Of a DNA stretch of 64,000 bases, positions 12,486-20,571 are shown in pieces. The notes under the pieces are model-generated. The model did not search any database, was not told where the DNA came from, and saw only the letters and a list, made by a program, of their open reading frames with translations. How positions within the stretch are numbered: the stretch's first letter is position 1; each line of letters starts with the position of its first letter. This DNA comes from a virus. The stretch spans positions 1 to 64,000 of the IMG/VR virus record IMGVR_UViG_3300013131_000002; one strand, written 5' to 3'. Position numbers and translations under genes: made by a program.

Positions 12486-14388
12486 CACTATCTATGTAGT
12501 CGGTGGCAAAGACAATCTCTTTGACTACCCATTAAAATCATGTACAATGCAAGAATGTGTTGACTATCTTAAATCAATTGATTTGATTGGGGTAGACACA
12601 GAGACCGAAGGTTTCGACTTCACAGGAAAGAAATTGCTCATGATTCAAATGGGGGATAAAGAGAAACAATTTGTTGTTGACTACAGAGTAACTAGTAAGG
12701 AAGACATAGCAATGTTGAAGGATGTTTTAGAAGATGACTCTAAGATAAAGATTCTTCACAATGCTAAGTTCGATTACAAGTTCCTCAAATTCTATTGTAA
12801 TATCAGCTTGACTAATGTGTACGACACATTCTTAGTTGAGAAGATATTACACTGTGGTAAGAATGATTACGGCTTTGCTCTTGGCAAGCTTACACAAAGG
12901 TACTTAGGGGTAACATTGAATAAAGAGGTTCGAAATAGATTCGTTAACCAAGAGTCAAACCCTTTTACAGTTGACCAGATTGTGTATGGTGCTAAAGACG
13001 TAGAGTACTTAATTGATATCTACCACAAACAACAGCCAGACATCGATGCTAAAAGATTACGTAATGTAGTCAAGCTTGAGAACTTGGCTGTAATAGTTTT
13101 CTCTGAGATAGAGTACGAAGGATTAATCCTTGATACAGAAGCTTGGAAGAAACTTGCTGTTAGAAACAAAGCATTGTCTACTGAACTTGAGAAAGATTTA
13201 GATATGACTTTGCTTGCTGATGAAAGATTCAGCCGATATAAAGCACAGAAGCAGATGGATATGTTTACACCTGTAGAAGAATTAAAAGATTCTACAGTTA
13301 AATGGTCATCTCCTTCTCAAGTGTTAAAGATATTCAGAACCTTAGTCCCTGAACTTGAGAATGCTAATGGTAAGAAGCTTGCACCTTATAGGTTTAAGCA
13401 TGTTCTTATCGACGAGTATATCAAGTATAAGGAGAAGGATAAGTTATCTTCTGCATTTGGGGAGAACTTCTACACATTCCTTAGTGCTGATAAGAAAGTC
13501 AGAACGAATTTCACACAAATCCTGGATACAGGTCGTGTTAGTAGTTCTGAGCCAAACATGCAACAAATCCCTGCTACTAACGAGTACAGAAATTGTTTCG
13601 TGGCCCCTGAAGGTTATGTATTTGTATCGTCAGATTATTCATCACAAGAACTAAATGTAATTGCATATGGATCTCAAGACCCTGTGTTCCTCAAAGCTCT
13701 AGAAAATAATGAAGACTTGCACTCAGTATGTGCAGAGTTAGTATTTGGAGATGTATGGAATAACGCTGCTGAACCAGACTGTGATTACGTATTGAGAAAA
13801 GAGAAATGTAATTGCAAAGCTCACAAGAAATTAAGAACTCAAGTTAAGACAATTAACTTTGGATTAGCCTATGGTATGGGCCCTAAGAAATTATCTGAGA
13901 CAATCAACTGCGACGTAAAAGAAGCAAAAGAGTTGATTACTAAGTATTTCAAAGCCTTCCCTAAGATTGAGAGTTTCTTAAGTAGTCTTGGAGAGTTTGG
14001 GAAGAGACATGGTTACATTGAGACCTTCCCTCCGTTTAAACGTAAGAGGTGGTTTAGTGGCTGGACTGCAAAGATGTACAATGATAGAGATAGCTTTATG
14101 GAATTGGGATCTATTGAAAGAGCCAGTAAGAACACACCGATACAAGGTAGCTCTGCTGATATGACTAAGCTTGCATTAGTTTACATTCACAAACACATCA
14201 AAGAGAATAATCTTCCTGTTAAGATAGTAATGACGGTCCATGACCAAATAGATACTATTTGCCCAAAGGATTATGCTGATGAGTGGAGTGTAGCAATGAC
14301 TGAGCTTATGGAGAAAGCAGCTAATGTAGTTATCAAGAACGGATTGCTAAAAGCAGAAACATCAATCACTAACGTATGGAGTAAATAA
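12472..14388 (+). CDS. polA: DNA polymerase I, family A, with 3'-5' exonuclease
   Basis: This is the replicative polymerase, 638 aa. The proofreading domain shows DTETEG (D42, E44), HNAKFDYKFL and YGAKD. The polymerase domain shows motif A, DYSSQEL (D388), motif B, RTQVKTINFGLAYG (conserved R, K, F and YG), and motif C, VHDQ (H590, D591), where most family members have HDE. No 5'-3' exonuclease domain is fused; that activity is separate at 27460. I start at the ATG at 12472; an upstream frame extension to 12427 reads through the previous gene and lacks family similarity. Family A polymerase is characteristic of one part of the crAss-like phages. It overlaps the next gene by 1 nt. Confidence 0.95.
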   Translation: MKYSDTIYVVGGKDNLFDYPLKSCTMQECVDYLKSIDLIGVDTETEGFDFTGKKLLMIQMGDKEKQFVVDYRVTSKEDIAMLKDVLEDDSKIKILHNAKFDYKFLKFYCNISLTNVYDTFLVEKILHCGKNDYGFALGKLTQRYLGVTLNKEVRNRFVNQESNPFTVDQIVYGAKDVEYLIDIYHKQQPDIDAKRLRNVVKLENLAVIVFSEIEYEGLILDTEAWKKLAVRNKALSTELEKDLDMTLLADERFSRYKAQKQMDMFTPVEELKDSTVKWSSPSQVLKIFRTLVPELENANGKKLAPYRFKHVLIDEYIKYKEKDKLSSAFGENFYTFLSADKKVRTNFTQILDTGRVSSSEPNMQQIPATNEYRNCFVAPEGYVFVSSDYSSQELNVIAYGSQDPVFLKALENNEDLHSVCAELVFGDVWNNAAEPDCDYVLRKEKCNCKAHKKLRTQVKTINFGLAYGMGPKKLSETINCDVKEAKELITKYFKAFPKIESFLSSLGEFGKRHGYIETFPPFKRKRWFSGWTAKMYNDRDSFMELGSIERASKNTPIQGSSADMTKLALVYIHKHIKENNLPVKIVMTVHDQIDTICPKDYADEWSVAMTELMEKAANVVIKNGLLKAETSITNVWSK

Positions 14389-14744
14389 TGGCTAAAAACG
14401 AAGACGAAATTAAAATACTAACATTACTAATGTGGTTACAAGCTGCTGTATATGCTGCAGATGAATGTCAAGAGATACCTTGGTTCAATACCAAGAGAAC
14501 TAAACAGTTTCTCAAAACCACTGTTGACGTCATTCTGAAAGAGCATGGTGAAATCATTAAAGTTTTATGGAGTACAGATGGTGTGCAAATGCCTGAGATT
14601 ACTAGAGCTATAGAAGAATTCACCAGACTCTTATCTACTACTGAGTATTTCAATCTGCCTGAAGTATCTGCTTTACTTAGAGCTTATCAGGCAGGAGAAT
14701 TTGAAGAAACATTTAATCTTACAAGAGATGGACAAAAATCTTAA
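14388..14744 (+). CDS. Hypothetical helical 118-aa protein
   Basis: An acidic, almost entirely helical protein (MLWLQ... type N-terminal helix after MAKNEDEIKILTLL). The first base of its ATG is shared with the polA stop region (TAATG), which suggests a stoichiometric link with the polymerase. No motif recognised. Overlaps the next gene by 17 nt. Confidence 0.55.
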   Translation: MAKNEDEIKILTLLMWLQAAVYAADECQEIPWFNTKRTKQFLKTTVDVILKEHGEIIKVLWSTDGVQMPEITRAIEEFTRLLSTTEYFNLPEVSALLRAYQAGEFEETFNLTRDGQKS

Positions 14745-14964
14745 AAGAAGAAATCTGTCTGGTATTTACATCTTTGAAACATTTGAAGGTGAGGAGAAAC
14801 ATCAACCTACATGCTTTGAGGATTGTACAGAAGCAACTCAAGACAAATGGTTAGATTCATTAGAATCAGAAGCATTAAAGAATCTTGCTAAACATTTAGC
14901 CAAGACTCTGATTCAAGTTGCTGACTTTGCTAGAGTAGTGAATGGAGGTGAAGATGAACAGTAA
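14728..14964 (+). CDS. Hypothetical 78-aa protein
   Basis: I choose the ATG at 14728 (MDKNLKRRNLSGIYIFETFE). The frame is open upstream but inside the previous gene. It is acidic, with a long C-terminal helix (about 48-70). One pair of cysteines (C28, C32) is visible. No family recognised. It overlaps the next gene by 11 nt. Confidence 0.5.
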   Translation: MDKNLKRRNLSGIYIFETFEGEEKHQPTCFEDCTEATQDKWLDSLESEALKNLAKHLAKTLIQVADFARVVNGGEDEQ

Positions 14965-15196
14965 TTTACCAGCGGGAGCTGAGAATCATCCAAATAATCC
15001 TTGGGATTGCTCTGATACCTATTGTCCTGAGTGTGAATCAGAAGGTATTGCTAATCTAGTTGACGAGTATTTAAAAGCTCATCCTGATTGTGAAGATTGG
15101 GACGAAGCTTATGAGAAAATTGACGAGTTAGGGTGTATAAGTCTTTGCAGAGATTGTCATTATAGTGATCTACAATGGGAGGATCACGATGATTAA
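14954..15196 (+). CDS. Zinc-ribbon-like acidic 80-aa protein
   Basis: Two cysteine pairs, CPECE (about residue 24) and CRDCH (about residue 68), plus CSD and ISLC nearby, suggest a zinc-binding fold, with a strongly acidic helix between (HPDCEDWDEAYEKIDELG). The start could be 14942 or 14954; I prefer 14954, which leaves a short overlap with the upstream gene. Function unknown. Confidence 0.55.
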   Translation: MNSNLPAGAENHPNNPWDCSDTYCPECESEGIANLVDEYLKAHPDCEDWDEAYEKIDELGCISLCRDCHYSDLQWEDHDD

Positions 15197-15485
15197 TCCA
15201 GAGAGAGCAACACAAATGGTAAAGCATCTTATAGATAAGATGTTTGAATATGCTAACCTTGATGTTAAGTATGAAGATGTACTAGGTCGTAAAGACGATT
15301 GGTATATTCAGTATACAATGACACAAGAACAGCATGATGCATGGAGAGAATACTCTGTGAAATACATTAAGAAGGAAAGTAAGAAACCAATGAAATGGGC
15401 AGAGTTAGAATTTGCCTGGTTTGACCTTTCCTACGGGCTTAAAGTGGAGCAGCCTGAGCCTCCCGAATTAGATAACATAAATTAA
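15189..15485 (+). CDS. Hypothetical 98-aa protein
   Basis: The ATG at 15189 overlaps the upstream stop by 8 nt. The product begins with a helix (MINPERATQMVKHLIDKMFE), has a strand-rich middle (DDWYIQYTMTQEQHDAW), and ends with a proline-rich acidic tail (EQPEPPELD). No recognised family. Part of the same overlapping operon downstream of polA. Confidence 0.5.
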   Translation: MINPERATQMVKHLIDKMFEYANLDVKYEDVLGRKDDWYIQYTMTQEQHDAWREYSVKYIKKESKKPMKWAELEFAWFDLSYGLKVEQPEPPELDNIN

Positions 15486-15486
15486 A

Positions 15487-15657
15487 ATGAAGAAGTTATT
15501 CTTTCTTGCACTTGTACTTGCTTCATGTAAGCAGGCACCAGTAAACATTACAGTTCATTGTCCAGAATCAAAAGACACAACGAAACTGTTTGACTTAGAA
15601 ACTGTAGGGACTACAACAGATCCAACAGAAGAAGAACTTAATCAATTAAACAATTAA
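15487..15657 (+). CDS. Small lipoprotein (56 aa)
   Basis: A short frame with a compact type II signal peptide, MKKLFFLALVLASC, whose lipobox LASC puts the lipidated cysteine at residue 14, followed by KQAP and a mostly acidic mature part. It starts 1 nt after the previous stop. It is the second lipoprotein of the early block (the other is 11973-12134). Envelope modification or exclusion is a guess. Too short for many gene finders. Confidence 0.6.
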   Translation: MKKLFFLALVLASCKQAPVNITVHCPESKDTTKLFDLETVGTTTDPTEEELNQLNN

Positions 15658-15662
15658 TCAAG

Positions 15663-15977
15663 ATGATTACAACAATCGTAATTTTATCAATAGTAGTGGT
15701 AGTGCTACTATTTGTCGTGCTTATTGCATCTAATGCAACTCAAAGACTTATCAGAGAGATTAAGTATCTAGAAGATATTCTTGAAGCTAAAAACGATGCT
15801 TTGAGTGGTTATTTAGAAGCTTATCAAGAACAGGTTGATGCAAATGCTGATCTTAGGTATGCTCTTCATGCATTTAAAAGCACTAAAAAACCTGTAGGTC
15901 GTCCTAAAGGCTCTAAGAACAAGGTTGTTAAGCCTAAGTTTGATAAGCAGAAGTTTAACGATAAATACGGGAAGTAA
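15663..15977 (+). CDS. Membrane-anchored coiled-coil protein with AT-hook
   Basis: Residues 3-22 are a single membrane helix, residues about 26-70 a charged coiled-coil-like helix, and residues 76-85 (KPVGRPKGSK region) an AT-hook core GRPKGSK followed by a lysine-rich tail to residue 104. AT-hooks bind the minor groove of AT-rich DNA. Together this looks like a tether between the inner membrane and DNA. No homologue comes to mind with a known role. The GRPKGSKNK tail is common in phage proteins and might bind RNA or other partners instead. Confidence 0.65.
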   Translation: MITTIVILSIVVVVLLFVVLIASNATQRLIREIKYLEDILEAKNDALSGYLEAYQEQVDANADLRYALHAFKSTKKPVGRPKGSKNKVVKPKFDKQKFNDKYGK

Positions 15978-16162
15978 TGCCTGATATTACAATGTGTAAG
16001 GGGAGTGACTGTCCCCTTGCTTCTACCTGTTACAGACATACAGCTAAGTCAAACCCTTATCGACAAGCTTATTTTTATGCCCCACCTTGGGATGAAGAAA
16101 CTAAGAATTGTGATTACTATTTACCTAACGAAAAAATCGACGTAAAATCAGATGACAAATGA
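15977..16162 (+). CDS. Conserved cysteine-rich phage protein (61 aa)
   Basis: Four cysteines in the pattern MCxGxxCPLxxxCYR...C, followed by RQAYFYAPPW and a single late cysteine. This arrangement recurs in small uncharacterised proteins of Bacteroidota phages and suggests a bound metal or iron-sulphur cluster. It shares one base with the upstream stop and overlaps the next gene by 4 nt. Biochemical role unknown. Confidence 0.65.
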   Translation: MPDITMCKGSDCPLASTCYRHTAKSNPYRQAYFYAPPWDEETKNCDYYLPNEKIDVKSDDK

Positions 16163-16722
16163 CAAAGAAAAAATCGAAAACAATTTACTCAGCTCGTCGG
16201 AGACAGCAAATCTTACCTATGATAGAATCTTTAAAGGATTCCTCGATAGAATTGAAGAAGTCACAAGACCCTCTGGACATAGCAGAGATGATGTTCAAGA
16301 TAGTTGAGCATTTATTTGTTATTCCGAGAGAAGAGTTCTTAAATGAAGGTAGAGCTAGAGATCACGTTATTAGACGTTGTTTGATAGCTAATCTTATTGG
16401 AACTTTTACAGACATCAGAGATTACAAGATTGGTGAGCTTCTAGGACGTGATAGAACGACTATTCTTCACATGTTTAGAGTTCATGATGATTTAATTTAT
16501 TCTGACAAAGTTTATAAAGACTGGTTTGAAAGAGCTTCAAGTTTGTATGCTAGATCTAATTACTTCCCTAAGGTTGATAATGTAACGATGGATAGTATCA
16601 TCGAAAAGATTATCAAAATCAACGAAGATGTGGAAGAATTAAATGCCATGTTAGGTAATCTACTAGTTAACACAAAATCACTTAAAGATGTCTCAACTAC
16701 AGACCAAGCTCTTACAGATTAA
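16159..16722 (+). CDS. DnaA domain-IV-like DNA-binding protein
   Basis: A 187-aa protein. Residues about 65-112 resemble the DNA-binding domain of bacterial DnaA, including the signature-like IGELLGRDRTTILHMFRVH (about 91-109; DnaA has IGxxFGGRDHTTVxHA). There is no AAA+ ATPase domain. N-terminal (1-60) and C-terminal (about 130-187) parts are helical. Such stand-alone DnaA-type helix-turn-helix proteins may bind DnaA boxes or a phage origin, recruiting or displacing host DnaA. It sits just upstream of two helicases. The domain call is good; function is inferred. Confidence 0.7.
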   Translation: MTKKKSKTIYSARRRQQILPMIESLKDSSIELKKSQDPLDIAEMMFKIVEHLFVIPREEFLNEGRARDHVIRRCLIANLIGTFTDIRDYKIGELLGRDRTTILHMFRVHDDLIYSDKVYKDWFERASSLYARSNYFPKVDNVTMDSIIEKIIKINEDVEELNAMLGNLLVNTKSLKDVSTTDQALTD

Positions 16723-17887
16723 AGATCAAGAGCAAAAGAAAGCATTGACTGCTTGGAAGGATGCAGACTACATAGGCACTGTTATAGCCGGTACAGGATT
16801 CGGAAAGAGTCGTGTTGGAGTAATTGCCTGTGGAGCTATGATTCGTAAACATGGAGGTAGAGGATTAGTCTTGGTCCCTACCAATCAGCTGCAAGACCAA
16901 TTTGAAGAAGAGTTCAAGAAGTGGAGTTATGAAGATGTGTTAGAGAGTGTAGACATTCTCTGCTATGCATCAGCTCATAAACTACGAGATAAATCTTACA
17001 CTGTTACAATAGCAGATGAGGTGCATCTTGGTTTGTCCCCAATCTATCGTGAAGTGTTTCTTCAAAATGACCACAAAAGACTTCTTTGTATGACTGCCAC
17101 TGCCCCAGAGGAAGAGGAGTATGAAGAAGTTCTTGATGAGATAGCCCCAACGGTCTATACCATCACCCTAGATGAATGTGTACAGAAAGGACTAGTTGCC
17201 CCTTATTCTATCCATTGCATCCCCGTTCCATTGACTGAAGAAGAGAGAGCTGCTTATAAATCTGCAAACAATGCTTTTGTTCATTATAAGTATCATCTCG
17301 GAATGTACAATGCTTTCGAGGAAGCAGGAAGAATACTTAAGGACCCTAGTGCTTCTCCTGTACAGAAGAAGAATGCAACTTTGTTCTACAAAGCTATTCG
17401 AGATAGGAAGGAAGTCGTACAGAAGGCCCATAACAAAATTCTTTATACTGCACTGATAGCTTCTGCTAAGTCAGATAAGAAAATACTAACGTTTGCCGGA
17501 AGTAATGAATTCACTAACCAAATGCATAGAGAATTGAATGAGTCTAACTGCCCTGCAGCAAGATTCCATTCAGCTCTTGGTAAGAAAGAGAAGGACAAAG
17601 CTCTCAAGGATTTCAAATCAAATGAGGTAAGAATACTGTGTTCTACCAAGGCATTGAATCAAGGATTCGATGTACCAGATGCACAGCTAGGAATCATTTG
17701 TGGCCTTGATAGCAAAGCATTAGCCATGATTCAGAGAGTTGGGAGATTGCTACGACTTAGCCCTAATAAGGTTGGGGAAGTAGTGATACTTTACGTGAAA
17801 GATTCTCAAGAGGAGAAGTGGCTAAGAAGTTCTATCGAAAGTTTATCAAATATAGTTTGGTGTGACGATATTTCTTCTTATATTTGA
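16688..17887 (+). CDS. Superfamily 2 DNA/RNA helicase
   Basis: A 399-aa helicase with motif I AGTGFGKS (34-41), motif II DEVH (110-113), motif III TAT (MTATAP) and motif VI QRVGRLLR near the end. The central part holds a helical insertion (about 175-250). Its length and motif spelling match compact phage SF2 helicases related to UvsW/RecG-type branch-migration enzymes that remodel forks and recombination intermediates. It overlaps the DnaA-like gene by 35 nt. Helicase identity is certain; which structure it unwinds is inferred. Confidence 0.92.
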   Translation: MSQLQTKLLQIKDQEQKKALTAWKDADYIGTVIAGTGFGKSRVGVIACGAMIRKHGGRGLVLVPTNQLQDQFEEEFKKWSYEDVLESVDILCYASAHKLRDKSYTVTIADEVHLGLSPIYREVFLQNDHKRLLCMTATAPEEEEYEEVLDEIAPTVYTITLDECVQKGLVAPYSIHCIPVPLTEEERAAYKSANNAFVHYKYHLGMYNAFEEAGRILKDPSASPVQKKNATLFYKAIRDRKEVVQKAHNKILYTALIASAKSDKKILTFAGSNEFTNQMHRELNESNCPAARFHSALGKKEKDKALKDFKSNEVRILCSTKALNQGFDVPDAQLGIICGLDSKALAMIQRVGRLLRLSPNKVGEVVILYVKDSQEEKWLRSSIESLSNIVWCDDISSYI

Positions 17888-17923
17888 ATACGATTACTTA
17901 TAGAAAGTATAACAAAAACTTTT

Positions 17924-18490
17924 ATGATCATTGAAATTGATACAGAGAAGCTGATACAACTAGAGTTGACAGCTGATGAGTTCTTGTTCTTATCTATGCT
18001 TAGTCGTGACCTTGATTCTAGTGACTTAAAGTTAATTGTTGACCGTGAGAGATTGCAAACCAACGGGTGGATTAAACTGGGAGAGGAGGACGAATGTACA
18101 TTGAGAGAAAAATTTAACGACGAATTCTCAACTACAGAAGATGCCATATGGCACGGCCTCCTTTCTCATTATCCACTTAAAGTAATTGCAAGTGGAACGG
18201 TCAGAATCCTTAGAGCTAAAGATCCCAACTCTAAGGCAAATGCTAAAGCTAAAAGTCGTTACCTTAAATACATAGGAAAGAATAAACAAAAGCACGAACA
18301 CGTTATTGAGTGTCTGCAACGAGAGCTCCTATTACGTAGAAAAGGGAATAACTTAGGTTATATGCAACAGCTAGAAACTTGGATTAATAATCACACATGG
18401 GAGAAGTACAGTGATCTAAGTGATGGAGAACAATCCAAATCAAAACCTGAGTCATCAGGCTCAGAAGGTAGAATCACAAGGCAACTTTGA
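17924..18490 (+). CDS. Putative replisome organizer or helicase loader
   Basis: The N-terminal half (residues about 10-75) reads like a winged helix (LTADEFLFLSMLSRD, then KLIVDRERLQTNGWIKL), the middle part is basic (KANAKAKSRYLKYIGKNKQK) and the C-terminus is disordered and serine-rich. It overlaps the DnaB-like helicase by 68 nt. Proteins in this place in other phages load the helicase at the origin. The role is inferred from position and fold. A 19-nt start-site context is shared with rIIB (see findings). Confidence 0.5.
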   Translation: MIIEIDTEKLIQLELTADEFLFLSMLSRDLDSSDLKLIVDRERLQTNGWIKLGEEDECTLREKFNDEFSTTEDAIWHGLLSHYPLKVIASGTVRILRAKDPNSKANAKAKSRYLKYIGKNKQKHEHVIECLQRELLLRRKGNNLGYMQQLETWINNHTWEKYSDLSDGEQSKSKPESSGSEGRITRQL

Positions 18491-19403
18491 CGATTCGTTA
18501 AAGGAGTTCAGACACATCTCATTATCAGTAGACAAGTCAATCGAAGAAATTAAAGCTGCTCAGAGTGGCTCAAGGATTGTCTTCCCTACTGGATGGCCGA
18601 GATTGAATAAGAACTTGCTTGGTGGACTACAAAAAGGTAAGATGTACGTTATTGCCGGTCGTCCTGGTGTAGGTAAATCTGCATTTTCAAACCAATTAAT
18701 TTTCGACGTGCTCGATAACAACAAAGACAAGAAAGTAATAGTTCTGTACTGGACGTTCGAGATGCCTGACTATCAGCAGATCATGAGAGCTGCATCAAAT
18801 AAGGCACAACTCCAGTTTTCACAGTTATACAGTGTCGACCAAAAGTTATCAGACCAAAATGTTAAGAAGTATGAAGATGCCGTAGACACTTACAGGAAGT
18901 ATCCTATCTTTTTCTGCTCCATTCCACAGAACATGGTGAAGATTAAAGAGATTAACAACAGAGTATTCCAAAGATACCCTGAACACACAATCATTAATCT
19001 TTACGACCATTCGAGATTGATTCTAGGCTCAGAAGACACAGAGCTTCAGAAGCTGAATCAAGTATCGAAGACTTGTATGTGGTTGCAAGCACGAATGGGT
19101 AGTATTTCTATTCTGTTGTCACAGCTAAACAGGAATATCGAGCAAGAGTATCGTGCCAAACAACAGTATCAACCACAGCTTACAGACCTATTCGGTGGTG
19201 ATTCTATTGGGCAAGATGCTCACGTAGTGATGATGCTACAAAGACCATTCGACCTTTACGGTATTACAGATGCTTATTGTGGAGAGGATCCTGAGGGGTT
19301 GTTAGCCTGTCATATCGAGAAGAATCGTGATGGTCAATTGGGTATGATTCCCTACGAAGCTGATTTGTCAACATTCAATTTGACAGAACGTGTTAAAAAG
19401 TAA
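18423..19403 (+). CDS. dnaB: DnaB-like replicative helicase
   Basis: A 326-aa RecA-fold ring helicase. Walker A is GRPGVGKS (79-86); a Walker B-like INLYDHSRL, then ILLSQLNRN (motif H3-like) and the DLFGGDSIGQDA segment with arginine-containing IEKNRDG correspond to the DnaB C-terminal domain. The usual DnaB N-terminal domain (about 150 aa) is missing, as in several phage helicases, which implies a different way of contacting primase. I start at the ATG at 18423; a GTG lies immediately before it. Confidence 0.9.
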   Translation: MENNPNQNLSHQAQKVESQGNFDDSLKEFRHISLSVDKSIEEIKAAQSGSRIVFPTGWPRLNKNLLGGLQKGKMYVIAGRPGVGKSAFSNQLIFDVLDNNKDKKVIVLYWTFEMPDYQQIMRAASNKAQLQFSQLYSVDQKLSDQNVKKYEDAVDTYRKYPIFFCSIPQNMVKIKEINNRVFQRYPEHTIINLYDHSRLILGSEDTELQKLNQVSKTCMWLQARMGSISILLSQLNRNIEQEYRAKQQYQPQLTDLFGGDSIGQDAHVVMMLQRPFDLYGITDAYCGEDPEGLLACHIEKNRDGQLGMIPYEADLSTFNLTERVKK

Positions 19404-19426
19404 ACTTATAAGTTAACAAGTAAAGA

Positions 19427-20131
19427 ATGGAGTTAGTACTGCCAACAGAGAAGGTCGCTGCCCTTCGTAAGAGTCCTAGACATATGATTATCTACGGACC
19501 ACCTAAGATAGGTAAAACAACAGCACTTGCTAAACTTGATGGATGTCTTATCATAGACCTAGAGCAAGGGTCGGATATGGTAGAAGCACTGAAAGTTAAA
19601 GCAGCTAGTCTAAAAGAGTTAAGTGAAGTTGGTAAAGCAATTATGAAAGCTGGAAAGCCTTACAAATATATTGCTATCGACACCTTAACTCAGTTAGAAG
19701 TATGGTGTGAAGCAGAGGGTAAAGAGCTCTATCGTCAAACTCCAATGGGTAAGAACTTCGATTCCGATAACAAGGGATTGTCAGTTTTAAGTTTACCTAA
19801 CGGTGCAGGCTATTTGTATTTACGAATGGCTGTAAAGAAGTGGATGGATAGACTAGAGACTTTGTCTGACCACATCATCTACATCGGTCACTTAAAAGAT
19901 AAGCAGATCGAGAAGAAAGGTAAGGAGGTATCAGCTAAAGATTTAGACTTGACTGGTAAGATCCGTAGTATTGCTTGTGCTAACTCAGATGCCATTGGCT
20001 ATGTGTATAGAAACGAGGACAAAACTATGATCTCATTCAATTCATCTGATGATGTCACTGCCGGCTCACGTTGTGAGCATTTAAGAGGTCAAGAGATGGA
20101 GCTTGACTGGAGTAAAATTTATATTGATTAA
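19427..20131 (+). CDS. Sak4-like RecA-fold ATPase (recombination)
   Basis: A 234-aa ATPase with Walker A GPPKIGKT (24-31), a following acidic patch (LIIDLEQGSD), and Walker B YIAIDTLTQLE (about 79-89). The organisation matches the AAA_24/Sak4 family, single-strand annealing ATPases of phages that work with an SSB encoded nearby; the SSB-like gene is two genes downstream. Located between the DnaB helicase and a small HTH protein. Confidence 0.8.
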   Translation: MELVLPTEKVAALRKSPRHMIIYGPPKIGKTTALAKLDGCLIIDLEQGSDMVEALKVKAASLKELSEVGKAIMKAGKPYKYIAIDTLTQLEVWCEAEGKELYRQTPMGKNFDSDNKGLSVLSLPNGAGYLYLRMAVKKWMDRLETLSDHIIYIGHLKDKQIEKKGKEVSAKDLDLTGKIRSIACANSDAIGYVYRNEDKTMISFNSSDDVTAGSRCEHLRGQEMELDWSKIYID

Positions 20132-20147
20132 TTAAAACTGTAAGAAA

Positions 20148-20507
20148 ATGTCTATAGAGGCAACAATTCAACAAAACCGAACAGTTGCAAATAATGCAAC
20201 AACTGAAGGACCAATCACTTTAACTGTGACTGGAATTATTAACGACTTAAACGATGGCATCGATCGTGAAGGTATTGCAACTAAGTATGGCTTGACTAAA
20301 GCTGAAGTTACTGAGTTGTTCAAGCACCCTAAATTGACTGGCTTACGTGCTCGTAAAAAGATTCCAGTACGTTTTACATTGGTCGATGACACTCTTGTTA
20401 GCAAGTCTAGCCTTAATGAGTTAGAGCAACATGCAGATCCAAACCAAATGGATTTAATGGATGCTATTCAAGAGCATGTAACAACTGAAGAAGCTATCAG
20501 CAACTGA
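20148..20507 (+). CDS. Small helix-turn-helix protein (119 aa)
   Basis: Residues about 40-65 (REGIATKYGLTKAEVTELFK) form a clear helix-turn-helix pattern, followed by a basic stretch (RARKKIPVRF) and an acidic helical C-terminus. It is flanked by Sak4-like and SSB-like genes, so it may regulate or accompany recombination functions. No family name recognised. Confidence 0.6.
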   Translation: MSIEATIQQNRTVANNATTEGPITLTVTGIINDLNDGIDREGIATKYGLTKAEVTELFKHPKLTGLRARKKIPVRFTLVDDTLVSKSSLNELEQHADPNQMDLMDAIQEHVTTEEAISN

Positions 20508-20571
20508 GAGTTCCGTCAGCAACAGGACATAGTGTATAAAACTTATTTTTGTTAAATTTAAATTAGATAAA

